Part shown: positions 52,921 to 61,112 of the stretch, piece by piece
How positions within the stretch are numbered: position 1 is the first letter of the stretch
Layout of the letters: every line of letters starts with the position of its first letter
Assembly (NCBI RefSeq): GCF_014698445.1
Contig: NZ_JACJSZ010000011.1
Span: forward strand, 1-64,000
Length of the DNA stretch: 64,000 bases
From: Microcystis elabens FACHB-917
GTDB taxonomy: Bacteria; Cyanobacteriota; Cyanobacteriia; PCC-6307; Cyanobiaceae
Reading direction: 5' to 3'
Translations under genes and position numbers: made by a program
Notes under the pieces: model-generated
The model's input: only the letters and a program-made list of their open reading frames with translations
What the model was told of the DNA's origin: nothing
Databases searched by the model: none

Positions 52921-53367
52921 ATGATTTCGTTGCAACCACCCTCCTCACCGCTGCCCAGCCTCTCCTTTCTGGTGGCGCCGCTGGGTCAGCTCAGCGAGGA
53001 CGGCCAGCTGCGTGAACTGATCGAAGAACGTCGCCAGCGCAAGGGAGCGGAGCCGGGGCTCTGGTATCTGGCACCGGAGCTGGTGGACGAACTGTGTCTG
53101 GGGCCGGCCTTCCGCCCTGCCTCGCCGGACGGCCACGGCCGCCTCCCACCAGAACTTTGGCCCCGGCGCGAGCAGCGGATCGAAGCGATCGTGGCGGGCG
53201 ATGCCGCCGTGATCACCTGGCTGCAGCTGCGTTTCGGTGGCTGCACAGGGACGATCACCATCCCGGTGAGCTGGCTTCAGGAGCGGGCGACGGGCGTGCC
53301 GGCCCCGGCCTCACCACCGCTCAGCAGCACGAAAAGCACCACCACCGAGCGGGCCCCCACCCTGTAG
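52921..53367 (+). CDS. Conserved hypothetical protein
   Basis: A 148-residue soluble protein, not recognised. Sequence features: SFLVAPLGQLSEDGQL near the N-terminus, WYLAPELVDEL, WPRREQRIEAIVAGDAAVITWLQ, then a Ser/Thr/Pro-rich tail that overlaps the convergent glgX by 91 bases. Divergent from the heme oxygenase gene, so it might share control. No DNA-binding motif was found. Confidence 0.5.
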   Translation: MISLQPPSSPLPSLSFLVAPLGQLSEDGQLRELIEERRQRKGAEPGLWYLAPELVDELCLGPAFRPASPDGHGRLPPELWPRREQRIEAIVAGDAAVITWLQLRFGGCTGTITIPVSWLQERATGVPAPASPPLSSTKSTTTERAPTL

Positions 53368-55385
53368 CTGGGGCTGGTGATCGGCACGGCGCTCCCCCAG
53401 GGGCTGATGTCCTGTGGGGAGGGCAGGGCGGTATCGATCCACAGGCGCCAGGGGATGTCGCCCCCATCGGCGGGCGGCAACTGGAAGTCGAGACTCTCCC
53501 AGTAGGCGTTGGCGATGCAATGCAGCCGGAAGCTGTTGTCGTAACTCGTGATGCGAACGGCAAAGGAGCGGGAGGACTCCCCCCAGTCCGGTTCGTGGAG
53601 AGCAACGCCATGCCATTCGATGTGGCTCTTCAGCAACAGATCGTTGAGGCTCAGTTGCCGCTGACCGATGACGATGTCCCGCCGCATCCGGTGGGCGATC
53701 AATTCCTTCACGAAACGGTGCAGGGAGGCGTACCGTGCCGTCAGGCTCCAGTCAAACCAGCTGATCTCATTGTCCTGACCGTAGGGATTGTTGTTGCCCT
53801 GCTGGGAGCGACCTACTTCATCCCCCATGACGAGCATGGGGGTGCCGATGGCCAGAATCAGCAGAGTGAGGAAATTGCGGGTCTGCCGCTGGCGCAGCGC
53901 CAGCACCTCGGGGTTGCGGCTGGGTCCTTCCTCCCCGCAGTTCCAGCTGGCGTTGTCGTCGGCACCATCGCGATTCCCCTCGCCGTTGGCCTCGTTGTGC
54001 TTGCTGTTGTAGGCCACCAGATCGGCCAGGGTGAAGCCGTCGTGGCAGGTGACGAAGTTGACGCTCTGCTCCGCCTCCCGTTCCTCATGGCCATAGATGT
54101 CGGGACTGCCGAGCATCCGCAGGGCCGCCTTCGGCACCTGGCCGGGATCGCCCCGGAGGAAGCGGCGGATGTCATCGCGGAAGCGGCCGTTCCATTCCTG
54201 CCAGCTGTCGCCGATGAAGCTGCCCACCTGATAGAGGCCCGCCGCATCCCAGGCCTCCGCGATCAGCTTGGTGCCGACCAGACGGGGATCGGTCTCGATG
54301 TCCCACAGCACCGGAGGAAGCGGCGTGGGGCGGCCCTCCTCGTCGCGGGCCAGCACGGAGGCCAGATCGAAGCGGAACCCGTCGACGTGCATGTGCTTGA
54401 CCCAGTAGCGCAGGCTGTGGCGGATCAGCCGCCGAACGATCGGATGGTTGGCATTCAGCGTGTTGCCTGTGCCGCTGAAATTGGCATAGCGGCTTCGATC
54501 CGCCTCCAGGAGGTAGTAGGCCTCGTTGGCCAGACCCCGAAAACAGAAGCTGGGCCCGCGGTGGTCGCCTTCGGCGGTGTGATTGAACACCACATCGAGG
54601 ATGACCTCGATGCCGGCGCGGTGCAGCGCTTTCACCAGATCCCGGAACTCGTCGAGGGGTCCGAGCGGATCGGAGCGGGAGCTGTAGCCGGGGTGGGGGG
54701 CGAACAGGGAAATCGGCGAATAGCCCCAGTAGTTCGTCCTGCCGGGCGGGGCGTCCAGCGGATCGAACTGAAAGATCGGCAGCAGTTCCACCGCCGTGAT
54801 GCCCAGATCCTGAAGGTAGGGGATCTTCTCGATCAGGCCGGCATAGGTGCCGGCGCGCTCCGGTGCCACGCCGGAACTGGGGTGACGCGTGAAGCCGCGG
54901 ACATGGAGTTCGTACACCACGGTTTCCCGGCGGGGCCTGCGCAGGGGCCTGTCGTCCCCCCAGTCGTAGAGGCTGGGATCGGCCACAACGCTCTTCATCG
55001 CCGTCGCCAGATCGCCGGCACTGGAGCTCCCCTCCTGGCGGGCGTAGCCGGGGGGGGTGACCACCGCAAGGCCGTAGGGATCCAGGAGCAGATTGCGCCC
55101 GTCGAAGCGGAGCCCGCGCTCGGGCTGCCAAGGACCGTGCACCCGATACCCGTAGATCTGGCCAGGTCCCAGCCCCCGGATGTGGCCATGCCAGTAGTGG
55201 TAGGTACGGTGCCGCGCCGGATCCAGTTCGACGACGTCGCTTGGAAGGGCGGCGTTCACCCGATCGAAGAGCAGCAGTTCGACACGGGTTGCGAACTTGG
55301 AATAGACGCAGTAGTTCACCCCTTCCGGCGTCACCGTGGCGCCGAGGTGGGCACTGCTGCCCATGGAGATCTCCAACACCGTCAT
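53277..55385 (-). CDS. glgX: Isoamylase-type glycogen-debranching enzyme
   Basis: A 702-residue GH13 enzyme: CBM48-like N-terminal domain (residues 1-130), DVVFNHT, GFRFDLAS with nucleophile Asp, AEAWD with acid Glu, and TCHDGF. It hydrolyses alpha-1,6 branches of glycogen. A Met at codon 8 (MGSSAHLGA) may be the real start. With LDH close by, it fits glycogen use in dark fermentation. Confidence 0.93.
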   Translation of the reverse strand: MTVLEISMGSSAHLGATVTPEGVNYCVYSKFATRVELLLFDRVNAALPSDVVELDPARHRTYHYWHGHIRGLGPGQIYGYRVHGPWQPERGLRFDGRNLLLDPYGLAVVTPPGYARQEGSSSAGDLATAMKSVVADPSLYDWGDDRPLRRPRRETVVYELHVRGFTRHPSSGVAPERAGTYAGLIEKIPYLQDLGITAVELLPIFQFDPLDAPPGRTNYWGYSPISLFAPHPGYSSRSDPLGPLDEFRDLVKALHRAGIEVILDVVFNHTAEGDHRGPSFCFRGLANEAYYLLEADRSRYANFSGTGNTLNANHPIVRRLIRHSLRYWVKHMHVDGFRFDLASVLARDEEGRPTPLPPVLWDIETDPRLVGTKLIAEAWDAAGLYQVGSFIGDSWQEWNGRFRDDIRRFLRGDPGQVPKAALRMLGSPDIYGHEEREAEQSVNFVTCHDGFTLADLVAYNSKHNEANGEGNRDGADDNASWNCGEEGPSRNPEVLALRQRQTRNFLTLLILAIGTPMLVMGDEVGRSQQGNNNPYGQDNEISWFDWSLTARYASLHRFVKELIAHRMRRDIVIGQRQLSLNDLLLKSHIEWHGVALHEPDWGESSRSFAVRITSYDNSFRLHCIANAYWESLDFQLPPADGGDIPWRLWIDTALPSPQDISPWGSAVPITSPSYRVGARSVVVLFVLLSGGEAGAGTPVARS

Positions 55386-55823
55386 GGCCTGCTGGGCCTA
55401 TCCGATTGCCGCCATTCCATCCTGGCTAACAAGCAGTTGAAAGGCAGTACAGCACAACGACCCTGGAGCCTGACAAGAGGTGTATACGCAGCAACTCTTA
55501 CACAAGGATAGGAATCGAAAAGAATCATCATTGTTTCCCTTCCTTCACTCTGTCGCACTGCCTTCAGATTTAGCAAGGGCCGGGGGAACCCCTGGCAATC
55601 AGAGAGGGATCGTAAAGTGTTGGGCATCACCTCCTTGAGGCATCCCAAGCCACATGGTGGAGGCACGCCGGAGTGAGTGAAGCTGATGAGATCCTCAATT
55701 CTCCGCTTCCAGAGACTTGCTGTTGCTTCACGGCGCCGGCTGAGCAACCTGACGAACTGCTTCCATTTCCTACGCTCCTCCGGCCCATGCGACTCGGCAA
55801 GACCTGACGGATCGGTTTCAGAG
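55386..55823. other. Gene-free AT-richer stretch
   Basis: About 440 bases with no convincing gene. It holds the promoter region of glgX (leftward) and of the DUF4912 gene (rightward). An open frame from 55677 joins the DUF4912 gene, but its first 49 codons are basic and unlike the family. Noticeably lower GC than average. Confidence 0.4.
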
Positions 55824-56738
55824 ATGGATGTCGACAGAACCCGCCCTGAGAAGACCGGCACCCGTGTCGAGCTTCTGCCCAGGGATCCGCAGTGGGCCTT
55901 CGTGCACTGGCTGATCGACAGCAGCGACCTCCAGCGGGCACTTGCAAGGGGCGGCAAGGATCTGTGCCTGCGTGTGGCCGATGTCACCGGTCTGATCGGG
56001 GGGGCTGACCACGCCCCGACGCTTCGGGAGATCGTGTTGGAACGGGAGACCACGGAGTGGTACCTGCCCCTGCCGGTCTGCGATCGCGATTACCGCGTGG
56101 AACTCGGCTACCGCACCGATCGTTCCGGCGGCTGGATCTCCCTGGCCTGTTCCTCGGTCGCCCGGATGTCTTGCCTTCCCACGAACGAGAGGATCATGGA
56201 TCGCCATCAACCGTTCACCATGGCAGGCGGTGGGTCCAGGGCGCAGGCCAATGCAGGACCTTCCGCTGGGGAAGGACTTCACGAACGGCTTTACCGGCGC
56301 GCGACAGTGTCATGGAGAGGCCTCCGCAGAGGATCGGATGCGTTCCATGCGCCAGGCCTGCCTCTCCAGGCAGCAGGGGGACGTCGGTCATCAGGCGCGG
56401 GGATGGGGCCCAGCGGCAGAAGTGATTCAGGGAGCGGGGAAGTACCCCGGCGGCTCCGCCCGTTCTGGTTGATGGTGGATGCGGAGCTCATCGTCTATGG
56501 AGCCACCGATCCAGGCGCTCGGCTGACGATCGATGAAAAACCGGTTCGCCTCTCTGTCGATGGCACGTTCCGACTGCAGATGGCTTTCCCCGATGGCAAA
56601 CAGATCTACCGCATCCAGGCCGTGAGCACCGATGGTCTACAACGACGCAGCACGACTTTGGAATTTCAGCGGCGTACCTCCCTGAATGATGGGGAGCGAA
56701 GGGTGCAAGAGATTCAGGATTGGTTCGGAACCTGCTAA
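55824..56738 (+). CDS. DUF4912-containing protein
   Basis: About 304 residues. Residues 10-85 carry a DUF4912-like domain (VELLPRDPQWAFVHWLI, then YRVELGYR), a beta-rich domain common in cyanobacteria. The middle (about 130-215) is Gly/Arg/Ser-rich, and the C-terminal part (VYGATDPGARLTIDEKPV) looks like an immunoglobulin-type beta segment. Possibly a regulator or carbohydrate-related protein; role unknown. Composition is less GC-rich than neighbours. Confidence 0.65.
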   Translation: MDVDRTRPEKTGTRVELLPRDPQWAFVHWLIDSSDLQRALARGGKDLCLRVADVTGLIGGADHAPTLREIVLERETTEWYLPLPVCDRDYRVELGYRTDRSGGWISLACSSVARMSCLPTNERIMDRHQPFTMAGGGSRAQANAGPSAGEGLHERLYRRATVSWRGLRRGSDAFHAPGLPLQAAGGRRSSGAGMGPSGRSDSGSGEVPRRLRPFWLMVDAELIVYGATDPGARLTIDEKPVRLSVDGTFRLQMAFPDGKQIYRIQAVSTDGLQRRSTTLEFQRRTSLNDGERRVQEIQDWFGTC

Positions 56739-56951
56739 ATTTCCAGATCTGAAGACAAGCTGCTATCTCTTCAGCCGACGCCGGCGCCTCCGCATCTGAG
56801 CTTACCCTCCGATGTATCGCAGACAGCTTGACAACATGGGGCCTCCTGATTACTTCCTGCTTACCTGATCAGCTTCGTTCAGTCGAACTGACATCGAAAT
56901 TCGCCAAGGTTTATGTCGCGACAGCTCTCCGGCTGTCCCCTCGGAGCTGTA

Positions 56952-57398
56952 ATGAATTCAACCAATCAGAAATCCTCCATGACCCCTGCCGAGGCCTTCG
57001 CTGCCATTCCCCTGGCCGCGATTTGCTGTGACAGCGATTTCGGCCGTGAGGAAGCACACATCCTTAAGGAACAGTTGATCCACCGCTCCCCGTACAAGAC
57101 CACGACGCCGCGCGCCTTCGCCGAGTTGATCGAGGGCCTGCTGCATCGCTCCCGGCGGGACCGATGGCAGGAACTGATCCACCAGGCCCTGCCGGCCCTC
57201 TCAACCGCCCAGCAGGAGGTAGCCTATGCCCCGGCCGTTCAGCTGGTGCTGTGCGATCTGGTGGTGAAGCCCGAGGAAATGTCCTTCCTCGCCACCCTGG
57301 GCGGCCAGCTTGCCCTGCCACCGGGCCGGGCGGCCCAGATCCAGGAGGTGCTGGCGCTGCTGCAGCGCGATGTGCTGCTCGGAGAAGCCGGTGCCTGA
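56952..57398 (+). CDS. TerB-like helical protein, coupled to LDH
   Basis: A 148-residue helical protein. Begins MNSTNQKSS, with CDSDFGREEAHILKEQL, resembling the D/E-rich first repeat of TerB, and CDLVVKPEEMSFLATLG as the second. Its final codons overlap the GTG start of lactate dehydrogenase, implying coupled translation. Role unknown. Confidence 0.65.
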   Translation: MNSTNQKSSMTPAEAFAAIPLAAICCDSDFGREEAHILKEQLIHRSPYKTTTPRAFAELIEGLLHRSRRDRWQELIHQALPALSTAQQEVAYAPAVQLVLCDLVVKPEEMSFLATLGGQLALPPGRAAQIQEVLALLQRDVLLGEAGA

Positions 57399-58431
57399 TC
57401 TCACCCCGGCCGTCGGTGGCACCTCAGCCGCCCCTTTCTGCAATCTGCTACTGCCCACCGGCGCCCAGGCGCGGGCGCGCACCCTCCCCGGCCGCAAGGT
57501 GGTCATCGTGGGCTGCGGCGCCGTGGGCATGGCCTGCGCCGTGGCGATCCTGCATCGGGGCTGCCAGGAGGAGCTGGTGCTGGTGGATGTGGCCCATGAA
57601 CGACTGGAGGGAGAGGTGATGGACCTCTGCCACGGCCTGCCGTTCCTCCCCCGCACCGACCTGCGGGCCGGAAGCGTGGAGGAGGAGGGACGGGATGCCG
57701 ATCTGGTGGTGATCGCCGCCGGCGTGGCCCAGCGGCCGGGCCAGTCGCGGCGGGAGCTGATCGAGCGCAATGCGGCCCTGTTCCGCAGGCTCGTGCCACC
57801 GATCGCGCTCCACTGCCCCCGGGCGGTGCTGCTGGTGGTGAGCAACCCGGTGGATGTGCTCACCCACATCGCCGGCGAGCTGAGCGGCTTCCCCGCCCAC
57901 CGGGTGATCGGCTCGGGCACCGTGCTCGATTCCGCCCGCTTCCGCATGGCGATCAGTCGTCGGCTGGGGATCGATCCCCACGACATCCAGGCCTTCGTGA
58001 TCGGCGAACACGGCGATTCGGAGGTGCCCGTCTGGAGCCGGGTGGTGGTGGCTGGCTCCGGGCTGGTCGATGGCGGCTGGGAAGGCAGCCGCAGCCTGGC
58101 CGACCCTGAACTGCAGGATCTGTTCCATGCCGAGGTGCGCCAGGCGGCCTACGAGAGCATCCGGCTCAAGGGCAGCACCTCCTGGGCGATCGGCCTGGCC
58201 ACCGCCGAGATCGCCGAGGCGGTGCTGCGCAGCAAGGACCAGATGCTCACCGTGAGCAGCCGCAGCCACGGCCACTACGGCCTGCCCGATGTCTGCCTCA
58301 GCCTGCCCACGATCGTCAACGACAGCGGCGCCGCCGCCCTGGTGCAGATGGCCCTGACCGAGAAGGAGATGGGGCAGCTGCGCGACAGCGCCCAGGTGCT
58401 GCGCGGGATGCTCGATGAGGCGGGCTTCTGA
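57391..58431 (+). CDS. ldh: L-lactate dehydrogenase
   Basis: A 346-residue LDH/MDH-family enzyme. NAD motif VIVGCGAVGMA; substrate loop with Gln114 in VAQRPGQSR (Gln favours lactate; malate enzymes have Arg); catalytic His207 in IGEHGDS; SGTVLDSARFR. It reduces pyruvate to L-lactate in dark or anoxic fermentation. The N-terminal 35 residues extend beyond the fold. GTG start at 57391 overlaps the TerB-like stop; it is chosen because no ATG is suitably placed. Confidence 0.9.
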   Translation: MPDLTPAVGGTSAAPFCNLLLPTGAQARARTLPGRKVVIVGCGAVGMACAVAILHRGCQEELVLVDVAHERLEGEVMDLCHGLPFLPRTDLRAGSVEEEGRDADLVVIAAGVAQRPGQSRRELIERNAALFRRLVPPIALHCPRAVLLVVSNPVDVLTHIAGELSGFPAHRVIGSGTVLDSARFRMAISRRLGIDPHDIQAFVIGEHGDSEVPVWSRVVVAGSGLVDGGWEGSRSLADPELQDLFHAEVRQAAYESIRLKGSTSWAIGLATAEIAEAVLRSKDQMLTVSSRSHGHYGLPDVCLSLPTIVNDSGAAALVQMALTEKEMGQLRDSAQVLRGMLDEAGF

Positions 58432-58432
58432 T

Positions 58433-59122
58433 CTACGCCGCCGCCTGGGCCGCCCGGCCGGCCAGCCGCGCCACCAGAGCGCGGGCCTCCGGCGGAGGGA
58501 AGCCCACCATCTCGATCGCCGCCTGGAAGCAGCTCACGAATTTGCCCACCAGGTCGGCGGGAGCGATGCCGATGGCCGTCAGATCGTCGCGGACGCTCTG
58601 GAGCATGGCGAGCACGGTGGGCAGGGCGCGCTCGCAGCAGGCCGCGATCGGTGCGGCCACCTCCGGAAACCAGGCCGCCAGCCAGCGGCCGCCGTACGCG
58701 AGATGTTCGGCCTCATCGGTGAGCGCCGCCTGGATGATCGGCGCGGCGAAGGGGTCGGCCACCGGCTGGAAACAGCGGTAGGCGGCCACGGCGAAGCTTT
58801 CCACGATCAGGCACTGGATCACCAGGGCGCTGACGCGGTCGCCGCTGCGCACGGCCTCACGGAACAGCCGGTAGAGCGGTGCGAACAACCGACGTGCCAG
58901 CGGCAGATCCGGGCGGATCCCCAGCTGCCTGCCGCAGCCGGAGAAATCGCGGGCATGGTGCCCCTCCACGGCGGCGAGCCGCAGCAGGTCGTCGCGGTCC
59001 TCCGGCAGCAGGCCGGCCAGCAGGCGGAAATGGCTGTCCGCCAGGCCTTCCCCCACGATCACCAGGGCGTTGATGCGGCTGTAGGCGTCGCAGTAGGCGG
59101 CGCTCAGATGGGGCTGGGGCAT
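58433..59122 (-). CDS. Aldehyde-deformylating-oxygenase (ADO) paralogue
   Basis: A 229-residue ferritin-like di-iron protein. All six ADO ligands are present at a constant offset of 7 from the usual numbering: Glu25, Glu53, His56, Glu108, Glu137 and His140. Motifs include DAYSRINALVIVGE, CLIVESFAVAAY and DEAEHLAYGGRW. True ADO makes alkanes from fatty aldehydes and sits beside acyl-ACP reductase (aar); none is here. Sequence is divergent, and it neighbours an acsF remnant, so a different substrate is possible. The gene abuts the ldh stop by 2 bases (convergent). Confidence 0.82.
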   Translation of the reverse strand: MPQPHLSAAYCDAYSRINALVIVGEGLADSHFRLLAGLLPEDRDDLLRLAAVEGHHARDFSGCGRQLGIRPDLPLARRLFAPLYRLFREAVRSGDRVSALVIQCLIVESFAVAAYRCFQPVADPFAAPIIQAALTDEAEHLAYGGRWLAAWFPEVAAPIAACCERALPTVLAMLQSVRDDLTAIGIAPADLVGKFVSCFQAAIEMVGFPPPEARALVARLAGRAAQAAA

Positions 59123-59201
59123 GGGGGAGGACGCAAGGGAACAGAGGAGCGGAACGATCAGCTGAACGATGCCGCTGGGAGAGGCCGCGGGCCGCCCGGG
59201 C

Positions 59202-60022
59202 TCAGCCCGCCTCCGCCCGCACCATCGGCTGCCAGAACCGCCGCGAGAGCAGCCCGCCGAAGCGCAGCCGCAGGCCGAGCTGGCGCAAAGGGCCGGCCAC
59301 CTGGCGGCGGGCGGCACCCATCTCCTGGAAGCAGGCGACGAGGCGGTCCCGCAGGGCGAGGAAGCCGCCGGACTCCAGATCGAACACCCAGGGGAAGGCC
59401 CGGCGGGCGGTGCGGTTGGTCTGACGCATCACTTCGGCGTCGAAGGCCTCCGGGTCCATCCCGAGGATCCGGTAGAACTCCCGGCGCTCACAGACCGTGA
59501 GGCTGTGGGTGAGAGACACCGACCACAGGAAGAAGTGACTCAGCAACTTGCCGCGCAGCCCCTGGCGCAGGGCGGGCCAGCAGCGGATCAGCATGTTGAA
59601 GATGTCGCCATGGCGGGCCTCATCGCGGGCCATCAGCTGGAACAGCCGCCCCAGCTCCGGGCGCTGGGCCTGGTGGAGCCGGCGGGAGAGCTCCTTGAAC
59701 AGCAGGAGCCCGAGAACTCCGACACGCAGGAGCGCACCAGGTAGCTCTCGTAGGCCTCCTTCTCCTCGGGGCTGAGGTCCCGGAGCCGGTCCAGCGGCAC
59801 CTTGCGATCGAAGTGGTCCCGGTTGTAGTCCGCCTCCATCTCGGCGAGCATCGCCTCGAACGCCGGCTGCTGCGGCTCCAGATCGGTGCGGGCCGCCTTG
59901 GCGATCTGGGTCTTGAAGAACCGCGGGGTCAGCAGATCCTCCCGCAGGTGGGGAGCCGCCGGGGCGGCCCCGGCAGGGCCCGCGGCAGGGACTCCGGCAG
60001 GGGAGGAGAGGGTGGCGGTCAT
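59202..60022 (-). pseudogene. acsF: acsF-type Mg-protoporphyrin IX monomethylester cyclase, frameshifted and shortened
   Basis: Two adjacent frames make one AcsF-like protein of about 272 residues. The first (60022 to about 59711) runs through YLVRSCVSEFSG; a one-base deletion in a G run (+ strand 59709-59711) shifts the frame. The second frame resumes with LLLFKELSRRL and continues from 59709 to 59202. AcsF is normally about 358 residues with two E..DExRH iron motifs; here only one copy, DEARHGDIF, is found, and the roughly 85 residues normally between them are missing. Likely non-functional or an assembly error. Confidence 0.8.
59706..59716 (-). other. Frameshift site in acsF
   Basis: On the minus strand the reading passes through TTCTCGGGCTCCTG. 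Restoring one G (TCG GGG CTC CTG) rejoins the two frames into SGLLLFKEL, the expected AcsF continuation. A homopolymer of three G is a typical sequencing-error site, so a real mutation is not certain. Confidence 0.7.
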
Positions 60023-60160
60023 CAGGGGGCGACGCGCCTACAACGACAACGTGATACTACGTACTCGGGCTTCCGCAGAGCTGTGGTTTCACGATTCTGC
60101 ATCAACAATCTGAGACGCAAGCGTGGTAGCCTGCTCGGATCCTGGTTCCCACAGCGGTCG
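60023..60160. promoter_or_regulatory. Divergent acsF/ArsR control region
   Basis: A 138-base gap, AT-richer in the middle. The stretch ACGTGATACTACGTACT (about 60048-60065) holds two ACGT cores ten bases apart and could be an operator for the divergent ArsR-type regulator. Not verified. Confidence 0.3.
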
Positions 60161-60466
60161 ATGGAATCTCTGGCCGACTACTTCAAGGTGTTCTCGGAGC
60201 CCAACCGGCTCACGGTCCTCGAGACCCTGCGCCCGGGCCCCCTCAACGTCACGGCCGTCGTCGAGAAGACGGGCCTCAGCCAGGCCCTGGTGTCCAAGCA
60301 TCTCAAGCTGCTCACGATCGCCGGGGTGGTGCGTCGCCGGCCCGAGGGCAGCCTGGTGTTCTATGAAGTGATCGACAAGGGCGTCTTCCAGCTCCTGGCC
60401 CAGGCCCGGAAGCTGATGCTCGCCTCCCGCCGCCAGCAACTCGATGCCCTTGCGGCCATCCTCTGA
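60161..60466 (+). CDS. ArsR-family winged-helix regulator without cysteines
   Basis: A 101-residue ArsR/SmtB-type repressor. Helix-turn-helix: TAVVEKTGLSQALVSKHLKLL; wing: VVRRRPEGSLVFYEV. Metal- or redox-sensing ArsR proteins use Cys; none is present, so the signal must be different. It is divergent from acsF and overlaps the pentapeptide gene by 23 bases. It probably controls the acsF/ADO-like unit and its own operon. Confidence 0.85.
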   Translation: MESLADYFKVFSEPNRLTVLETLRPGPLNVTAVVEKTGLSQALVSKHLKLLTIAGVVRRRPEGSLVFYEVIDKGVFQLLAQARKLMLASRRQQLDALAAIL

Positions 60467-61112
60467 CCCTCCCGCCGACCTCCCCGCCGACCTGGACGCC
60501 CTCAAACGCGCCCTGGCCGGGGGGCGCCGTCACTTCGCCGGTCTGCGACTGGGGGATCTCGATGGCGTGGCCCTGGATCTCGGCGATTGCGACCTGCACG
60601 GCGGCTGCTTCAAGGAAGGCCGCTTCGGCCACGCCCGCCTGGCGGGTGCGAACGTAGCGGGCGCCTGCTTCCAGCAGGCCCTGCTCTGGGGGGCCGACCT
60701 CTCCGATCTCAAGGCCGGCGGCTCCTTCTGGCATGACGCCGACCTGTCCTCGGCCCGGCTGCAGGGGGCTGATTTCAGCGCCGCCCTGATGCACCGCTGC
60801 TGCCTGCGGGGGGTGCTCGGGGCCCAGAGCCGCTGGCGGGCCACCCGGCTAGTGGAGGCCGACTTCCGTGGCGGGCTCGACCAGCGCACCGACCTGGGCG
60901 GGGCCGATTTCCAGGGGGCGGACCTCAGCTTCGCGCTGATGCAGGGGGCCCTGCTGCAGGGGAGTGACCTGCGCGGCGCCTGCCTCTACGGCACCAACAT
61001 GGGTGGGGCCGACCTGCGCGATGCCGATCTGAGCGGCTGCGACCTGCGGGATACCGATCTTCGGGACGCCATGCTGGAAGGCACCCTGCTCCACGACGCC
61101 CTGCTGCCATGA
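60444..61112 (+). CDS. Pentapeptide-repeat protein
   Basis: A 222-residue protein of A(D/N)LxG-type five-residue repeats, for example GADLSDLKAG, GADFSAAL, GADFQGADLSFA and GADLRDADLSGCDLRD. The repeats form a right-handed beta-helix. Many such proteins are cytosolic with unknown role; some mimic DNA. The start overlaps the ArsR gene and the end overlaps glutathione reductase by 4 bases, indicating one operon. Confidence 0.88.
   Translation: MPLRPSSDPPADLPADLDALKRALAGGRRHFAGLRLGDLDGVALDLGDCDLHGGCFKEGRFGHARLAGANVAGACFQQALLWGADLSDLKAGGSFWHDADLSSARLQGADFSAALMHRCCLRGVLGAQSRWRATRLVEADFRGGLDQRTDLGGADFQGADLSFALMQGALLQGSDLRGACLYGTNMGGADLRDADLSGCDLRDTDLRDAMLEGTLLHDALLP

Noticed and set aside
53094-55511. 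An 805-codon open frame antisense to glgX
   Set aside because: Same reason: composition shadow of a strongly conserved GH13 gene on the other strand.
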